The notes: a model not told the origin generated them from the letters alone. A stretch of 64,000 bases of DNA from Pseudomonas gingeri (GCF_013385425.1 NZ_JACAQA010000017.1:1-64000), one strand, 5' to 3'. Counted from the stretch's first letter, positions 34,675 through 43,855 are shown. Translations and numbers: made by a program.

Positions 34675-36017
34675 TTCGTTCGCTACGGGTGCGGCTGATG
34701 CTGGCCGCCACCATCCTGGCGATATTGTTCATGTTGGCCTTGTTGCCGGCGATGCAGGGGGCGTTCAGCCTGGCCTTGCAGGACTCCATCGAGCAACGCC
34801 TGGCTTCGGATGTGACCACGCTGATTTCCGCGGCGCGCATCGAAAAGCAGAAACTGCAGATGCCCGATCTGCTCCCCGACGAGCGATTCAACCTGCCCGA
34901 CAGCCGCCTGCTGGGCTATATCTTCGACCGCGACGGGCGCCTGGTCTGGCGTTCGCGGGCAACCCAGGAAGAGCACATCAACTACCGTCCGCGGTATGAC
35001 GGGCGCGGCAACGAGTTCGCGAAAATCCGCGAGGACAACGGCAACGAGTTCTTCGTCTACGACGTCGAGGTCAAGTTGCTCGGCGGCAAGAGCGCCGCCT
35101 ACAGCTTTGTCGCCCTGCAGCCGATGCGCGAATACAACATGACCCTGGCCGGCCTGCGGGAAAAACTCTACCTGGGCTTCGGCGCGGCCTTGTCCGTGCT
35201 GCTGGCGCTGCTCTGGCTCGGCCTGACCTGGGGCCTGCGCGCGCTGCGGCGGTTGAGCCAGGAACTGGACCAGATCGAGAACGGCGAGCTGGAAAGCCTC
35301 AGCGAGGAGCATCCGCGGGAACTGCTGCGCCTGACCGGTTCCCTCAACCGCTTGTTGCGCAGCGAGCGCGAACAGCGCAGCCGTTATCGCGATTCCCTGG
35401 ACGATCTGGCCCACAGCTTGAAAACGCCCCTGGCGGTTCTGCAAGGGGTCAGCGAGGGGATGGCGCAGCGGCCCCAGGATCGCGATCAGGCCAGGGTCCT
35501 GCAGAGCCAGATCGAACGGATGAACCAGCAGATCAGCTACCAGTTGCAGCGCGCCAGCCTGCGCAAGAGCGGTCTGGTCCGGCACCAGGTCGAACTGCGT
35601 CCGGTGCTCGACAGTCTGTGCAGCACCCTGGACAAGGTCTATCGCGACAAACAGGTGGTGGTCGCCATCGACGTGCCGCAGTTCAGTCATGTGCCGATCG
35701 AGCAGGGGGCGTTGCTGGAACTGTTGGGCAACCTGTTGGAGAACGCCTACCGCCTGTGTCTGGGCAAGGTGCGGGTCAGCCTGCGCCGAGGTTTGCAGGG
35801 CATCGAGGTGTATGTCGAGGACGACGGGCCGGGGGTGCCACCCGACCAGCGGGCGCGTGTTCTGCAACGTGGCGAGCGCCTGGACCGCCAGCACCCGGGG
35901 CAGGGCATCGGCCTGGCGGTGGTCCAGGACATCATCCAGAGCTACGACGCCGAGATGACCCTGGGGGATTCGACCCTGGGGGGCGCATCGTTCCGCATTC
36001 ATTTCCCGCCGCAATAA
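34671..36017 (+). CDS. phoQ: Sensor histidine kinase PhoQ
   Basis: This 448-residue membrane kinase pairs with PhoP. It has membrane segments near 10-30 and 165-187 bracketing a periplasmic sensor domain containing FDRDGRLVWRSRATQEEH. HAMP, a HisKA motif with H in DDLAHSLKTPLAVL near residue 248 and an ATPase domain with EDDGPGVPPDQ and GQGIGLAVVQDII follow. The length equals P. aeruginosa PhoQ as I recall it. It starts with GTG overlapping the phoP stop. Confidence 0.93.
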   Translation: MIRSLRVRLMLAATILAILFMLALLPAMQGAFSLALQDSIEQRLASDVTTLISAARIEKQKLQMPDLLPDERFNLPDSRLLGYIFDRDGRLVWRSRATQEEHINYRPRYDGRGNEFAKIREDNGNEFFVYDVEVKLLGGKSAAYSFVALQPMREYNMTLAGLREKLYLGFGAALSVLLALLWLGLTWGLRALRRLSQELDQIENGELESLSEEHPRELLRLTGSLNRLLRSEREQRSRYRDSLDDLAHSLKTPLAVLQGVSEGMAQRPQDRDQARVLQSQIERMNQQISYQLQRASLRKSGLVRHQVELRPVLDSLCSTLDKVYRDKQVVVAIDVPQFSHVPIEQGALLELLGNLLENAYRLCLGKVRVSLRRGLQGIEVYVEDDGPGVPPDQRARVLQRGERLDRQHPGQGIGLAVVQDIIQSYDAEMTLGDSTLGGASFRIHFPPQ

Positions 36018-36032
36018 CCGCCGGGCGCGCCT

Positions 36033-37031
36033 CTACAGTTCCTGGGCGCGATAGGCGCCGGGGGTCAGGCCGGTCCATTTCTTGAAGGCCCGGTGAAAGG
36101 CCGAGGGCTCGGAAAAACCCAGCTGTTCGGCGATCTGTTGCAATGACAGTTCGCTGCGGCCCAGGTGGTAGATGGCGATGTCCCGCCGCAGTTGATCCTT
36201 GAGTTCCTGAAAACTCGTGCCTTCTTCGCGCAAGTGCCGCCGCAGGGTTTGCGGGCTGATATGCAGGTGCTGGGCGACCGCCTCCAGGTCCGGCCAGCGA
36301 CTGGCATCCCGACTGAGCAGGCGCCGCAGTTGGCTGCTCAGGCTGTCGCCGTCGTCGGGACGGGCCAGCAGGTCGGCGGGGGCGCGACCGAGGAACTGCT
36401 TGAGCGTGCGTTCATCCTGTTGCAACGGCAGGCCCAGGTAACGGCTGCTGAACAGCAGGCTGCTGCTGGCGGCGTCGAAGGTCAGGGGACAGGGAAACAA
36501 CAGGTCGTATTCACTGGCGTGGTCGGGCCTCGGGTAACCGAAGTCGGCCTCAAGCAGGCGAATACGCTGGCCGATCAGCCAACTGCCCAGGCGGTGCCAG
36601 ACCACCAGCAGGCATTCGCTGAGAAAGTGATCCGGGTCCCACAGGTTCGAGGCATCCAGGCTCAGGCGCGTGCAGTCGCCTTCGCGGCTGAGCTGCAGGC
36701 GTGGGGCGTCGGGGAACAGGCCGTAGAACCGCAGGCCACGGTCCAGGGCCTTTTCCAGCGTCGGACAATGAATCAGCGCATGCATCATCATGGCGAAGGT
36801 GCCGCGTCGGCAGCGGCTCTGGCCGAACCCCAGGTATTCGTCGTCCAGCTCCAGCCAGAGCCCTTGCAGTAACTGGGTGAACTGCTCCGGCGCCAGGCGC
36901 GCCCGCGGCTCGTCGAGCCACTGCGCGGCGATGCCCAGGCGTTGCAGCAGCGGCGCGCAGTCGTGACCCTGACGACGTGCCCCTTCCAGGGCGGCGCGGG
37001 CGAAGTGGCTGGCGATACTGCGTTCACGCAT
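36033..37031 (-). CDS. AraC-family transcriptional regulator
   Basis: This 332-residue regulator has an N-terminal ligand-sensing domain of the arabinose-binding-like type (about 20-205) and a C-terminal AraC DNA-binding domain (about 235-330). The latter shows two helix-turn-helix parts, the second with SLQQIAEQLGFSEPSAFHRA and KKWTGLTPGAYR. It starts at ATG after GGAAG. It lies divergently upstream of dctA, an arrangement I also recall from P. aeruginosa. Whether it controls dctA is unknown, since the dctA promoter is sigma-54-type and needs an NtrC-class activator. Confidence 0.9.
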   Translation of the reverse strand: MRERSIASHFARAALEGARRQGHDCAPLLQRLGIAAQWLDEPRARLAPEQFTQLLQGLWLELDDEYLGFGQSRCRRGTFAMMMHALIHCPTLEKALDRGLRFYGLFPDAPRLQLSREGDCTRLSLDASNLWDPDHFLSECLLVVWHRLGSWLIGQRIRLLEADFGYPRPDHASEYDLLFPCPLTFDAASSSLLFSSRYLGLPLQQDERTLKQFLGRAPADLLARPDDGDSLSSQLRRLLSRDASRWPDLEAVAQHLHISPQTLRRHLREEGTSFQELKDQLRRDIAIYHLGRSELSLQQIAEQLGFSEPSAFHRAFKKWTGLTPGAYRAQEL

Positions 37032-37088
37032 GGGGCGCTTCCGTCCATTGGGTGGCCGATGTTAGTCATGGAAATGACGCAGGGACAA

Positions 37089-37143
37089 GGCGGATATCCG
37101 CCAAAACCTCGGGTGCTTTGGGGTGGATGGGCGGAAATCCGCC
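37089..37143. promoter_or_regulatory. Two palindromic upstream activator sites for dctA (probable DctD sites)
   Basis: GGCGGATATCCGCC (37089-37102) is a perfect 14-bp palindrome. GGCGGAAATCCGCC (37130-37143) is the same with one asymmetric base. Their centres are 41 bp apart (four turns), and they end about 78 bp before the sigma-54 promoter, the usual arrangement for an NtrC-class activator such as DctD. Confidence 0.65.
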
Positions 37144-37220
37144 ATCTATGCTATAGGGGCGGAGCGCGATAACCCCCGCAAGGGATGATGGCTAAAGGCT
37201 TTGCCGCGATTTTGTAAAAG

Positions 37221-37236
37221 TGGCACGGGCTTTGCG
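37221..37236 (+). promoter_or_regulatory. Sigma-54 promoter for dctA
   Basis: TGGCACGGGCTTTGCG matches the consensus TGGCACG-N4-TTGCW at every fixed position except the last base, with exact GG-N10-GC spacing. It lies 129 bp before the dctA start. Confidence 0.9.
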
Positions 37237-37281
37237 AAGAGATAAGAGGTCTGCCCACGCAGTTCGACAAAAAACAAAAAT

Positions 37282-37299
37282 CCCTCCGGTGCAGGAGGG
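37282..37299. other. Hairpin in the dctA leader
   Basis: CCCTCC and GGAGGG form a 6-bp stem with a 6-base loop. Read on the minus strand it is followed by ATTTTTGTTTTTT, so it would stop antisense transcription. In the sense direction it is only a leader hairpin 65 bases before the start codon. Confidence 0.5.
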
Positions 37300-37364
37300 T
37301 TCGTGCTTCAGGTCCCATGGCCGCTGATGGATAACGGGCGTGTGATCTCTTGAGGAACTTTGCA

Positions 37365-38696
37365 ATGACGACTCGTCAGCCACTGTACAAATCCCTGTAT
37401 TTCCAGGTGGTCGTAGCCATCGCTATCGGCATCCTGCTCGGCCATTTCTACCCACAGACCGCCGTGGCCCTCAAGCCACTGGGTGACGGCTTCATCAAGC
37501 TGATCAAAATGGTCATCGCCCCGATCATCTTCTGCACCGTTGTCAGCGGCATCGCCGGCATGCAGAGCATGAAAGCGGTCGGCAAGACCGGCGGCTACGC
37601 GCTGCTGTACTTCGAAGTGGTTTCTACCATCGCCCTGCTGATCGGCCTGGTCGTGGTCAACGTGATCCAGCCGGGTAACGGCATGCACATCGACGTGGCC
37701 ACCCTGGACGCTTCGAAAGTCGCGGCCTACGTCACCGCTGGCGCAGACCAGAGCGTGGTTGGCTTCATCCTCAACGTGATCCCGAACACCATCGTCGGTG
37801 CCTTCGCCAACGGCGATATCCTGCAAGTGCTGATGTTCTCGGTGATCTTCGGTTTCGCCCTGCATCGCCTGGGTGCCTATGGCAAGCCGCTGCTGGAGTT
37901 CATCGATCGCTTCGCCCACGTGATGTTCAACATCATCAACATGATCATGAAGCTGGCGCCCATCGGTGCGCTGGGTGCCATGGCCTTCACTATCGGTGCC
38001 TACGGCGTGAGCTCCCTGGTGCAACTGGGCCAGCTGATGATCTGCTTCTACATCACCTGCATCCTGTTCGTGGTGGTGGTGCTGGGCGCCATCTGCCGCG
38101 CACACGGCTTCAGCGTGTTGAAACTGGTTCGTTATATCCGTGAAGAGCTGCTGATCGTACTGGGGACTTCCTCTTCGGAATCGGCCCTGCCGCGCATGCT
38201 GGTCAAGATGGAACGCCTGGGCGCGAAGAAATCGGTCGTTGGCCTGGTGATCCCAACCGGCTACTCCTTCAACCTCGACGGTACCTCGATCTACCTGACC
38301 ATGGCGGCCGTGTTCATCGCTCAAGCGACTGACACCCACATGGACATCACCCACCAGATCACCCTGTTGCTGGTGTTGCTGCTGTCCTCCAAGGGCGCGG
38401 CGGGCGTGACCGGCAGTGGTTTCATCGTACTGGCGGCGACCCTGTCGGCCGTAGGTCACCTGCCGGTGGCCGGCCTGGCACTGATCCTCGGTATCGACCG
38501 CTTCATGTCCGAAGCCCGTGCCCTGACCAACCTGGTGGGCAACGCCGTGGCGACCCTGGTGGTGGCCAAGTGGGTCAAGGAACTGGACGAAGACAAACTG
38601 CACACGGAACTGGCTTCCGGTGGTCGTGGTATTGAAGACGAACGCGCACTGGACGACCTGGGCGTAGCCGAAGGCTCGGCGCCAAGCGCCAAGTAA
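37365..38696 (+). CDS. dctA: C4-dicarboxylate transporter DctA
   Basis: DctA imports succinate, fumarate and malate with cations across the inner membrane. The 443-residue protein has the DAACS-family layout of about eight helices and two re-entrant loops. Visible are the serine-rich loop GTSSSESALPRMLVK near 265, PTGYSFNLDGTSIYL near 298, and KGAAGVTGSGFIVLAATL near 340. The ATG at 37365 has GAGGAA eight bases upstream. It stands alone between a sigma-54 promoter and a UUCG-loop terminator. Confidence 0.96.
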   Translation: MTTRQPLYKSLYFQVVVAIAIGILLGHFYPQTAVALKPLGDGFIKLIKMVIAPIIFCTVVSGIAGMQSMKAVGKTGGYALLYFEVVSTIALLIGLVVVNVIQPGNGMHIDVATLDASKVAAYVTAGADQSVVGFILNVIPNTIVGAFANGDILQVLMFSVIFGFALHRLGAYGKPLLEFIDRFAHVMFNIINMIMKLAPIGALGAMAFTIGAYGVSSLVQLGQLMICFYITCILFVVVVLGAICRAHGFSVLKLVRYIREELLIVLGTSSSESALPRMLVKMERLGAKKSVVGLVIPTGYSFNLDGTSIYLTMAAVFIAQATDTHMDITHQITLLLVLLLSSKGAAGVTGSGFIVLAATLSAVGHLPVAGLALILGIDRFMSEARALTNLVGNAVATLVVAKWVKELDEDKLHTELASGGRGIEDERALDDLGVAEGSAPSAK

Positions 38697-38714
38697 GCTT
38701 CAGCGGTAAGTTGA

Positions 38715-38742
38715 GAAAACCCATCTTCGGATGGGTTTTTTT
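38715..38742 (+). terminator. Intrinsic terminator after dctA
   Basis: AAAACCCATC and GATGGGTTTT close a TTCG tetraloop, followed by further T residues. Confidence 0.92.
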
Positions 38743-38845
38743 ATGCCTGGGCGTTTGTGTCAGGTTTTCTGAGCGTTGTGGTGCTTGCCGCCGAGTGGTG
38801 GGCTGCCTAGTCTGGAGATCCGTCGATCTGGAAAATGGAAAGCCC

Positions 38846-40027
38846 ATGCAAGGTCCGTTGGCGTCACTCAAGGTGCTGGATTTCTCGACATTGCTGCCGG
38901 GGCCGTTCGCCTCGTTGTTGCTGGCGGACATGGGTGCCGAGGTGTTACGCATCGAATCACCCGCGCGCCTGGACCTGCTGCGGCTATGGCCGCCCCACGA
39001 CCGTGACATTTCCGCCAGCCACGCCTGGCTCAATCGCAACAAGCGCAGCCTGGCCCTGGATTTGAAGCAGGCCGGAGCGGTGGCGGTGATCCATGACCTG
39101 GTGCGCGAGCATGACATCGTCCTGGAGCAGTTCCGTCCCGGGGTGATGGATCGGCTGGGGCTGGGTTATGAAGCCCTGAAGGCGATCAATCCGCGCTTGA
39201 TCTATGTGTCGATCACCGGCTACGGGCAGACCGGTCCTTACCGTGATCGCGCCGGCCATGACATCAACTACCTGGCGTTGTCGGGGTTGGCCAGCTACAC
39301 CGGGCGCCGGGAGGACGGGCCGCTGCCCCTGGCGATGCAGGTGGCGGATGTGGCGGGCGGTTCGTTGCACGGGGTGATCGGCTTGCTGGCGGCGGTGATC
39401 GCCCGGCAGCAGACGGGGTTGGGGCAATACGTCGATGTCAGCATGACCGACTGTGCCTTCAGCCTGAATGCCATGGCCGGGGCGGGGTTTCTCGCTTGCG
39501 GGGTAGCACCTGCGCCCGAGGGGCAGATGCTCAATGGTGGCAGTTTCTACGACTATTACCGTAGTCGGGAAGGGCGCTGGTTTGCCGTAGGGAGTCTGGA
39601 ACCGGCGTTTATGCAGCAGTTGTGCGGGGCATTGGGGCGAGCGGAGTTGGCGGTTCAAGGGCTGTCGCCCGAGCCTGAGGTGCAACAGGCGTTGAAGCAG
39701 GCGTTGCAGAGCGAGTTTGAACAACGTGATTTCGATGAGTTGTGCGCTTTGTTTGCCGGGCTGGATGCTTGCGTCGAGCCGGTGCTCAGCTTGGGCGAGG
39801 CGGTCGGGCATCCGCAGTTGCAGGCCCGGGAGGTGGTGGTGCAGGTGCCCCGCGGCGATGGCACTACGCAGGCGCAGATGGCCTGTCCGCTGAAATTTTC
39901 CCAGGGGTTGCCGACGCCGAGGCATATCGGCGCACGGTTGGGTGAACATGGTGATGAGGTGTTGCGCGAACTGGGGTACAGCGAAGAGCGGATAGCGGTG
40001 TTGCGGGAGGCCGGTGTCATGGCCTGA
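38846..40027 (+). CDS. CaiB/BaiF family CoA-transferase or acyl-CoA racemase
   Basis: This 393-residue cytosolic protein belongs to the family III CoA-transferases, which include 2-methylacyl-CoA racemase. Family features are LKVLDFSTLLPGPFASLLLA at the N-terminus, NRNKRSLALDLK, and YGQTGPYRDRAGHDINYLAL containing the conserved D of GHD. The ATG at 38846 is preceded by GGAAAG. It has no obvious operon partner: the upstream gene ends in a terminator and a REP follows. The specific acyl-CoA substrate cannot be inferred. Confidence 0.88.
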   Translation: MQGPLASLKVLDFSTLLPGPFASLLLADMGAEVLRIESPARLDLLRLWPPHDRDISASHAWLNRNKRSLALDLKQAGAVAVIHDLVREHDIVLEQFRPGVMDRLGLGYEALKAINPRLIYVSITGYGQTGPYRDRAGHDINYLALSGLASYTGRREDGPLPLAMQVADVAGGSLHGVIGLLAAVIARQQTGLGQYVDVSMTDCAFSLNAMAGAGFLACGVAPAPEGQMLNGGSFYDYYRSREGRWFAVGSLEPAFMQQLCGALGRAELAVQGLSPEPEVQQALKQALQSEFEQRDFDELCALFAGLDACVEPVLSLGEAVGHPQLQAREVVVQVPRGDGTTQAQMACPLKFSQGLPTPRHIGARLGEHGDEVLRELGYSEERIAVLREAGVMA

Positions 40028-40050
40028 TGATGTTGCGCCTGTTCTATCGT

Positions 40051-40151
40051 TTTCGCGGGCAAGCACCGCTCCCACAGGTTTTCGGTCGTACACAAAATCC
40101 GGATACACCCAGGAACCTTGTGGGAGCGGAGCTTGCCCGCGAAGAGGCCAG
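40051..40151. repeat. Inverted pair of REP elements
   Basis: TTCGCGGGCAAGC...GCTCCCACAGG and CTTGTGGGAGC...GCTTGCCCGCGAA form a head-to-head pair between two converging genes. This is the standard REP doublet for the genome. Confidence 0.9.
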
Positions 40152-40175
40152 TAAGGCCACCATCACTTGTAAAAT

Positions 40176-40670
40176 TTACTCCACCCGCATTTCACCACTG
40201 AACACCAGGGTATGCCGACAACGCCGGCACAGATAACGCCGGCCCTCGCTCACCAACCGATGACGCTGGGCCGAAAACGCAAAGTCGCTTTCAGCGCACG
40301 GGCAGCGGTAGATATACCGCGTCACCCGGCGGCGCTGGACCTCATAGGTGTGGCAACGATTGGGCGGCAGTTCGTAGACCCCGCGCATGATCAACTGCCA
40401 TTCCTCGCCATGGGGCTGGATACGTTCGCCGAACAACTGATGGGCGATCAGGTGCGCGACCTCGTGGGCCACGGTCTGCTTGAGGAAGTCTTCGCTGTTT
40501 TCCCGGTACAGCTGCGGATTGAAACGCAGCAGGTTTTCATGCAAATGCGCCACGCCAGCCTTCTGGCCACGCAGCTTGAGGCTGACCACAGGACGCTTGA
40601 AAGGTCGTTTGAAAAAGGATTCGGCTTGTTGGAAACAGTCTTCGACGCGGGTCTTGAGTTGCTCGGGCAT
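40176..40670 (-). CDS. sprT: SprT family zinc metalloprotease-like protein
   Basis: This 164-residue SprT-like protein has the zinc-metalloprotease motif HEVAHLIAHQ near residues 69-78. A C-terminal zinc-ribbon-like region has four cysteines (CPCAE...CRRCRH). Bacterial SprT function is poorly defined; related SPRTN proteins cut DNA-protein crosslinks. The ribosome site is weak (GGAG 11 bases upstream). Confidence 0.92.
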   Translation of the reverse strand: MPEQLKTRVEDCFQQAESFFKRPFKRPVVSLKLRGQKAGVAHLHENLLRFNPQLYRENSEDFLKQTVAHEVAHLIAHQLFGERIQPHGEEWQLIMRGVYELPPNRCHTYEVQRRRVTRYIYRCPCAESDFAFSAQRHRLVSEGRRYLCRRCRHTLVFSGEMRVE

Positions 40671-40757
40671 GCTGTACGGATCTCCAGAGGCGTCGAGTAT
40701 GCCGTAAACCCGGGGATTTCCGAATCCGCCAGGCGCCGAATGGTCGTGGCGCGTTAA

Positions 40758-40780
40758 AAGGCCGCCTTGCGGCGGCCTGT
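40758..40780 (-). terminator. Intrinsic terminator after the Yip1-domain gene
   Basis: On the minus strand AGGCCGCC and GGCGGCCT close a GCAA loop and are followed by TTTTA. It ends the Yip1-domain transcript before sprT. Confidence 0.8.
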
Positions 40781-40805
40781 GTTGGCAGTTATGGCTTTGT
40801 TTTAT

Positions 40806-41408
40806 TCAGTTGGTGTACACCGGGCCGACGCCCAGCCCCCAGACAATCACGGTAAAGGCCATGATCGCCACCAGCACCACCAGGCCGACAGCCAGGACGG
40901 AGCTGGAGAACAGGAAGCCTTCGTCCGAAGGGATGTTCATAAAGGTCGGCAGGCCGACGTACAGCAGATAGACGGTGTAGCAGATGGCCGCCGTGCCGAC
41001 GATCATCCCCAGCCACATATGCGGGTAGAGCGCCGCCAGGCCGCCGATGAACAGCGGTGTGGCGGTGTAGGTGGCGAAGGCCACGCAACGGGCCAGGCTC
41101 GGATTGGCGTCGTAGGTGCGGGCCATCCAGTGGATAAATGCGCCCATTACCGCCACACCGCCGAGCATGGCGATATAGGACATGAGGGTCATCCAGATGG
41201 CGCTGTCCTGGGTCAGCATCACTGGCGCGCGGTTGCCGATGACCCAGCCGATCCGGGTGGTGCCGATAAAGGCCGAAATGGCCGGGATGGCGGCGAGGAT
41301 CAGGGTGTGGGTGAGGTACATATGGCCGATGCTTTCCTCGGCGTCGCCACGGATTTGTCGCCATTCCTGATCAGGGTGGGTGAACAGTCCGACTACGTGA
41401 TGGATCAT
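40806..41408 (-). CDS. Yip1-domain inner-membrane protein
   Basis: This 200-residue integral membrane protein has about five hydrophobic segments and a short N-terminal amphipathic stretch (HHVVGLFTHPDQEWRQI). It fits the bacterial Yip1 domain family found widely in Pseudomonas. The ATG at 41408 has AAGGAG eight bases upstream; an in-frame start at 41435 would precede that site. The function is unknown. Confidence 0.85.
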   Translation of the reverse strand: MIHHVVGLFTHPDQEWRQIRGDAEESIGHMYLTHTLILAAIPAISAFIGTTRIGWVIGNRAPVMLTQDSAIWMTLMSYIAMLGGVAVMGAFIHWMARTYDANPSLARCVAFATYTATPLFIGGLAALYPHMWLGMIVGTAAICYTVYLLYVGLPTFMNIPSDEGFLFSSSVLAVGLVVLVAIMAFTVIVWGLGVGPVYTN

Positions 41409-41603
41409 GCCAGTCACTCCTTTTGTTATTGCCATCGCCCCCCGGTGGAGCGCCTGCGGGCCAAGTGGCCGAAGTCAGGTCTGGATTTATATGCGACCTT
41501 ATATCGCAGTATAGGGAGGGCGAGCCGCACGCTTTAGAGCAAATCGAACTGTCGGGCGGGACTGTAATCGCATTGTCGTATTTGTTTTCTATGGAAGCCG
41601 AAC

Positions 41604-41680
41604 CTGTGGGAGCGGAGCTTGCCCGCGAAAAGGCCCTTGAGAGCGCTAAAAGCTTCGCGGGCAAGCACCGCTCCCACACA
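41604..41680. repeat. Inverted pair of REP elements
   Basis: CTGTGGGAGC...GCTTGCCCGCGAAAAGG and CTTCGCGGGCAAGC...GCTCCCACA face each other with about 15 bases between. They lie in the 375-bp gap between the Yip1-domain gene and ttcA, which holds no other visible gene. Confidence 0.9.
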
Positions 41681-41784
41681 AGCACTGCTCCCGCCATGGA
41701 GTCTTCGCCTGCCGTGGGTTTATAGGTAAAATAATCGGCTTTTCGACACACCTCGCGCGGATTTCAAGGGTTAGGGCAAGAGCT

Positions 41785-42609
41785 ATGGGCACTCTTTCGG
41801 TCAATCAGAACAAACTGCAGAAACGCCTGCGCCGCCAAGCGGGTGAGGCGATCGCCGACTTCAACATGATTGAAGAGGGTGACAAGGTCATGGTCTGCCT
41901 GTCCGGCGGCAAGGACAGCTACACCATGCTCGACGTTCTGATGCACTTGCAGAAAGTGGCGCCGATCAAGTTCGACATCGTCGCCGTGAACATGGACCAG
42001 AAGCAGCCCGGTTTCCCCGAACATGTACTGCCCGCCTACCTGAAAGCGCTGGGCGTGGAGTATCACATCGTCGAGAAGGATACCTACTCGGTGGTCAAGG
42101 AACTGATCCCCGAAGGCAAGACCACCTGCTCCCTGTGTTCGCGCCTGCGTCGGGGCACGCTGTACACCTTCGCCGACGAGATCGGCGCGACCAAGATGGC
42201 CCTGGGGCATCACCGCGACGATATCGTCGAAACCTTTTTCCTCAATATGTTCTACAACGGCTCGCTCAAGGCCATGCCGCCCAAGCTGCGGGCCGACGAC
42301 GGACGTAACGTGGTGATCCGGCCGCTGGCCTATTGCAGCGAGAAGGACATCCAGGCCTATTCGGACCTCAAGCAATTCCCGATCATTCCCTGCAACCTCT
42401 GCGGCTCCCAGGAAAACCTGCAGCGCCAGGTGGTCAAGGACATGCTCCAGGAGTGGGAGCGCAAGACCCCCGGGCGTACCGAAAGCATCTTCCGTGGTTT
42501 GCAGAATGTCGTGCCATCGCAGCTGGCCGACCGCAATCTGTTCGACTTTACCCACCTTCGAATCGATGAGACCGCCGCATCGCGCTTCGTCAACGTAGTG
42601 AACCTCTGA
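41785..42609 (+). CDS. ttcA: tRNA 2-thiocytidine biosynthesis protein TtcA
   Basis: TtcA adds sulfur to cytidine 32 of several tRNAs using ATP and an iron-sulfur cluster. The 274-residue protein has the PP-loop SGGKDS near residues 40-45, the CxxC pair in TTCSLCSRLRRG near 113-116, ALGHHRDD, and a conserved cysteine in IPCNLCGSQ near 205. It ends exactly where the next ORF begins, so the two are probably coupled. Confidence 0.96.
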   Translation: MGTLSVNQNKLQKRLRRQAGEAIADFNMIEEGDKVMVCLSGGKDSYTMLDVLMHLQKVAPIKFDIVAVNMDQKQPGFPEHVLPAYLKALGVEYHIVEKDTYSVVKELIPEGKTTCSLCSRLRRGTLYTFADEIGATKMALGHHRDDIVETFFLNMFYNGSLKAMPPKLRADDGRNVVIRPLAYCSEKDIQAYSDLKQFPIIPCNLCGSQENLQRQVVKDMLQEWERKTPGRTESIFRGLQNVVPSQLADRNLFDFTHLRIDETAASRFVNVVNL

Positions 42610-43281
42610 ATGCGCGATTACAAATGGTTGCATGAGTACTGCCTGAACCGCTTCGGTTCGGCCGCCGCGCTGGAGGCTGAATTACCGGTGCCGGCCAGTT
42701 CGCAGCAACTGCGTGAACTGCCGGACGACCGTTATCTGTCGATGATCGCCTTGCGGGTCTTTCGCGCCGGCCTCAAGCACAGCCTGGTGGACGCCAAGTG
42801 GCCGGTGTTCGAGCAGGTGTTTTTCGGCTTCGACCCGGAAAAAGTGGTGTTGATGGGCGCCGAGCATCTGGAGCGCCTGATGCAGGATGCGCGAATCATT
42901 CGTCACCTGGGCAAGCTCAAGAGCGTGCCGCGCAATGCGCAGATGGTGTTGGACGTGGCCAGGGAGAAGGGCAGTTTTGGCGCGTTGATCGCCGATTGGC
43001 CGGTCACTGAAATCACCGGGTTGTGGAAGTACCTGGCCAAGCACGGCCATCAGTTGGGCGGGCTATCGGCGCCGCGTTTTCTGCGGATGGTCGGCAAGGA
43101 CACCTTCGTTCCGACCTATGACGTGGTGGCGGCGCTGAATGCGCAGAAGATCGTCGACAAGGTGCCCACCAGCCTGCGGGATCTGGCGATTGTGCAGGAC
43201 GCCTTCAACCAGTGGCATGCCGAGAGCGGGCGGCCGATGTGCCAGCTGTCGATGATGTTGGCGTACACCACCAATCATTGA
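42610..43281 (+). CDS. DNA-3-methyladenine glycosylase I-like protein
   Basis: This 223-residue protein resembles the methyladenine-DNA glycosylase (Tag) family, which removes 3-methyladenine from DNA. Features include RVFRAGLKHSLVDAKWPVF, the helical GPRNAQMVLDVAREKGSF-like core (seen as PRNAQMVLDVAREKGSF) and LSAPRFLRMVGKDTFVPTYD. It lacks the N-terminal CxW cysteine of E. coli Tag, so zinc binding may differ. The start codon abuts the ttcA stop. Confidence 0.78.
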   Translation: MRDYKWLHEYCLNRFGSAAALEAELPVPASSQQLRELPDDRYLSMIALRVFRAGLKHSLVDAKWPVFEQVFFGFDPEKVVLMGAEHLERLMQDARIIRHLGKLKSVPRNAQMVLDVAREKGSFGALIADWPVTEITGLWKYLAKHGHQLGGLSAPRFLRMVGKDTFVPTYDVVAALNAQKIVDKVPTSLRDLAIVQDAFNQWHAESGRPMCQLSMMLAYTTNH

Positions 43282-43320
43282 AGAACATTGATTTCGGTTC
43301 GGGCGATAGACCGCGTTATC

Positions 43321-43417
43321 GTTCTTCGCGGGCAAGCCCTGCTCCTACAGTTCTGCGTCGAACACAAATCTTGTATCCACCACAATCCTGTAGGAGCAGG
43401 GCTTGCCCGCGAAAACG
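43321..43417. repeat. Inverted pair of REP elements
   Basis: TTCGCGGGCAAGCCCTGCTCCTACAG and CTGTAGGAGC...GCTTGCCCGCGAA form a doublet between converging genes. Confidence 0.9.
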
Positions 43418-43429
43418 TCAGTCCAGGCG

Positions 43430-43855
43430 CTACACGGCTTGAGCCTGGCCTTCTCCGGCCAACCGCCGATTCAACTGATGACACCAGCGCACATAGACCA
43501 TCGCGCTGCAGAACACCGCCACGCTCGCGGCCATCTCCAGCACTCCGAACAGCTGTCGATTGGGATCGAACGCCGCCAACGCGCCCTTGATGAAGTACAG
43601 GTTCACCACATAGCAGGTGAACGAGTGTCCACGCGCGCTACCCAGCAACATGCCCGGCAGCAAGAGTAACAACGGCACCAGTTCGATCAACAGGATCACC
43701 CAGGGCCGCGCACCGTGCAGGTCGGCGAACATCAGGTAATAGATGCTCAGAAAGGCCATCAGGCCGAGAAAGCACGCCAGCGCCAGGCCACGGCTCCAAC
43801 GCACGCGCGGCTCCAGCCAGGCCTGGGGCGGCAACACCTTGGGCTTCCTAGCCAC
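43430..43855 (-). CDS. DUF2069 family inner-membrane protein
   Basis: This 141-residue protein has four hydrophobic segments and a basic N-terminus, matching the DUF2069 family of unknown function. The family segment FADLHGARPWVILLIELVPL is visible near residues 43-62. It overlaps the wrbA stop by 8 bp and is the last gene of the arsC-like/wrbA/DUF2069 operon. Confidence 0.85.
   Translation of the reverse strand: MARKPKVLPPQAWLEPRVRWSRGLALACFLGLMAFLSIYYLMFADLHGARPWVILLIELVPLLLLLPGMLLGSARGHSFTCYVVNLYFIKGALAAFDPNRQLFGVLEMAASVAVFCSAMVYVRWCHQLNRRLAGEGQAQAV

Noticed and set aside
38711..38845. Upstream extension of the CoA-transferase frame
   Set aside because: It begins inside the dctA terminator; the family N-terminus and a ribosome site support the ATG at 38846.
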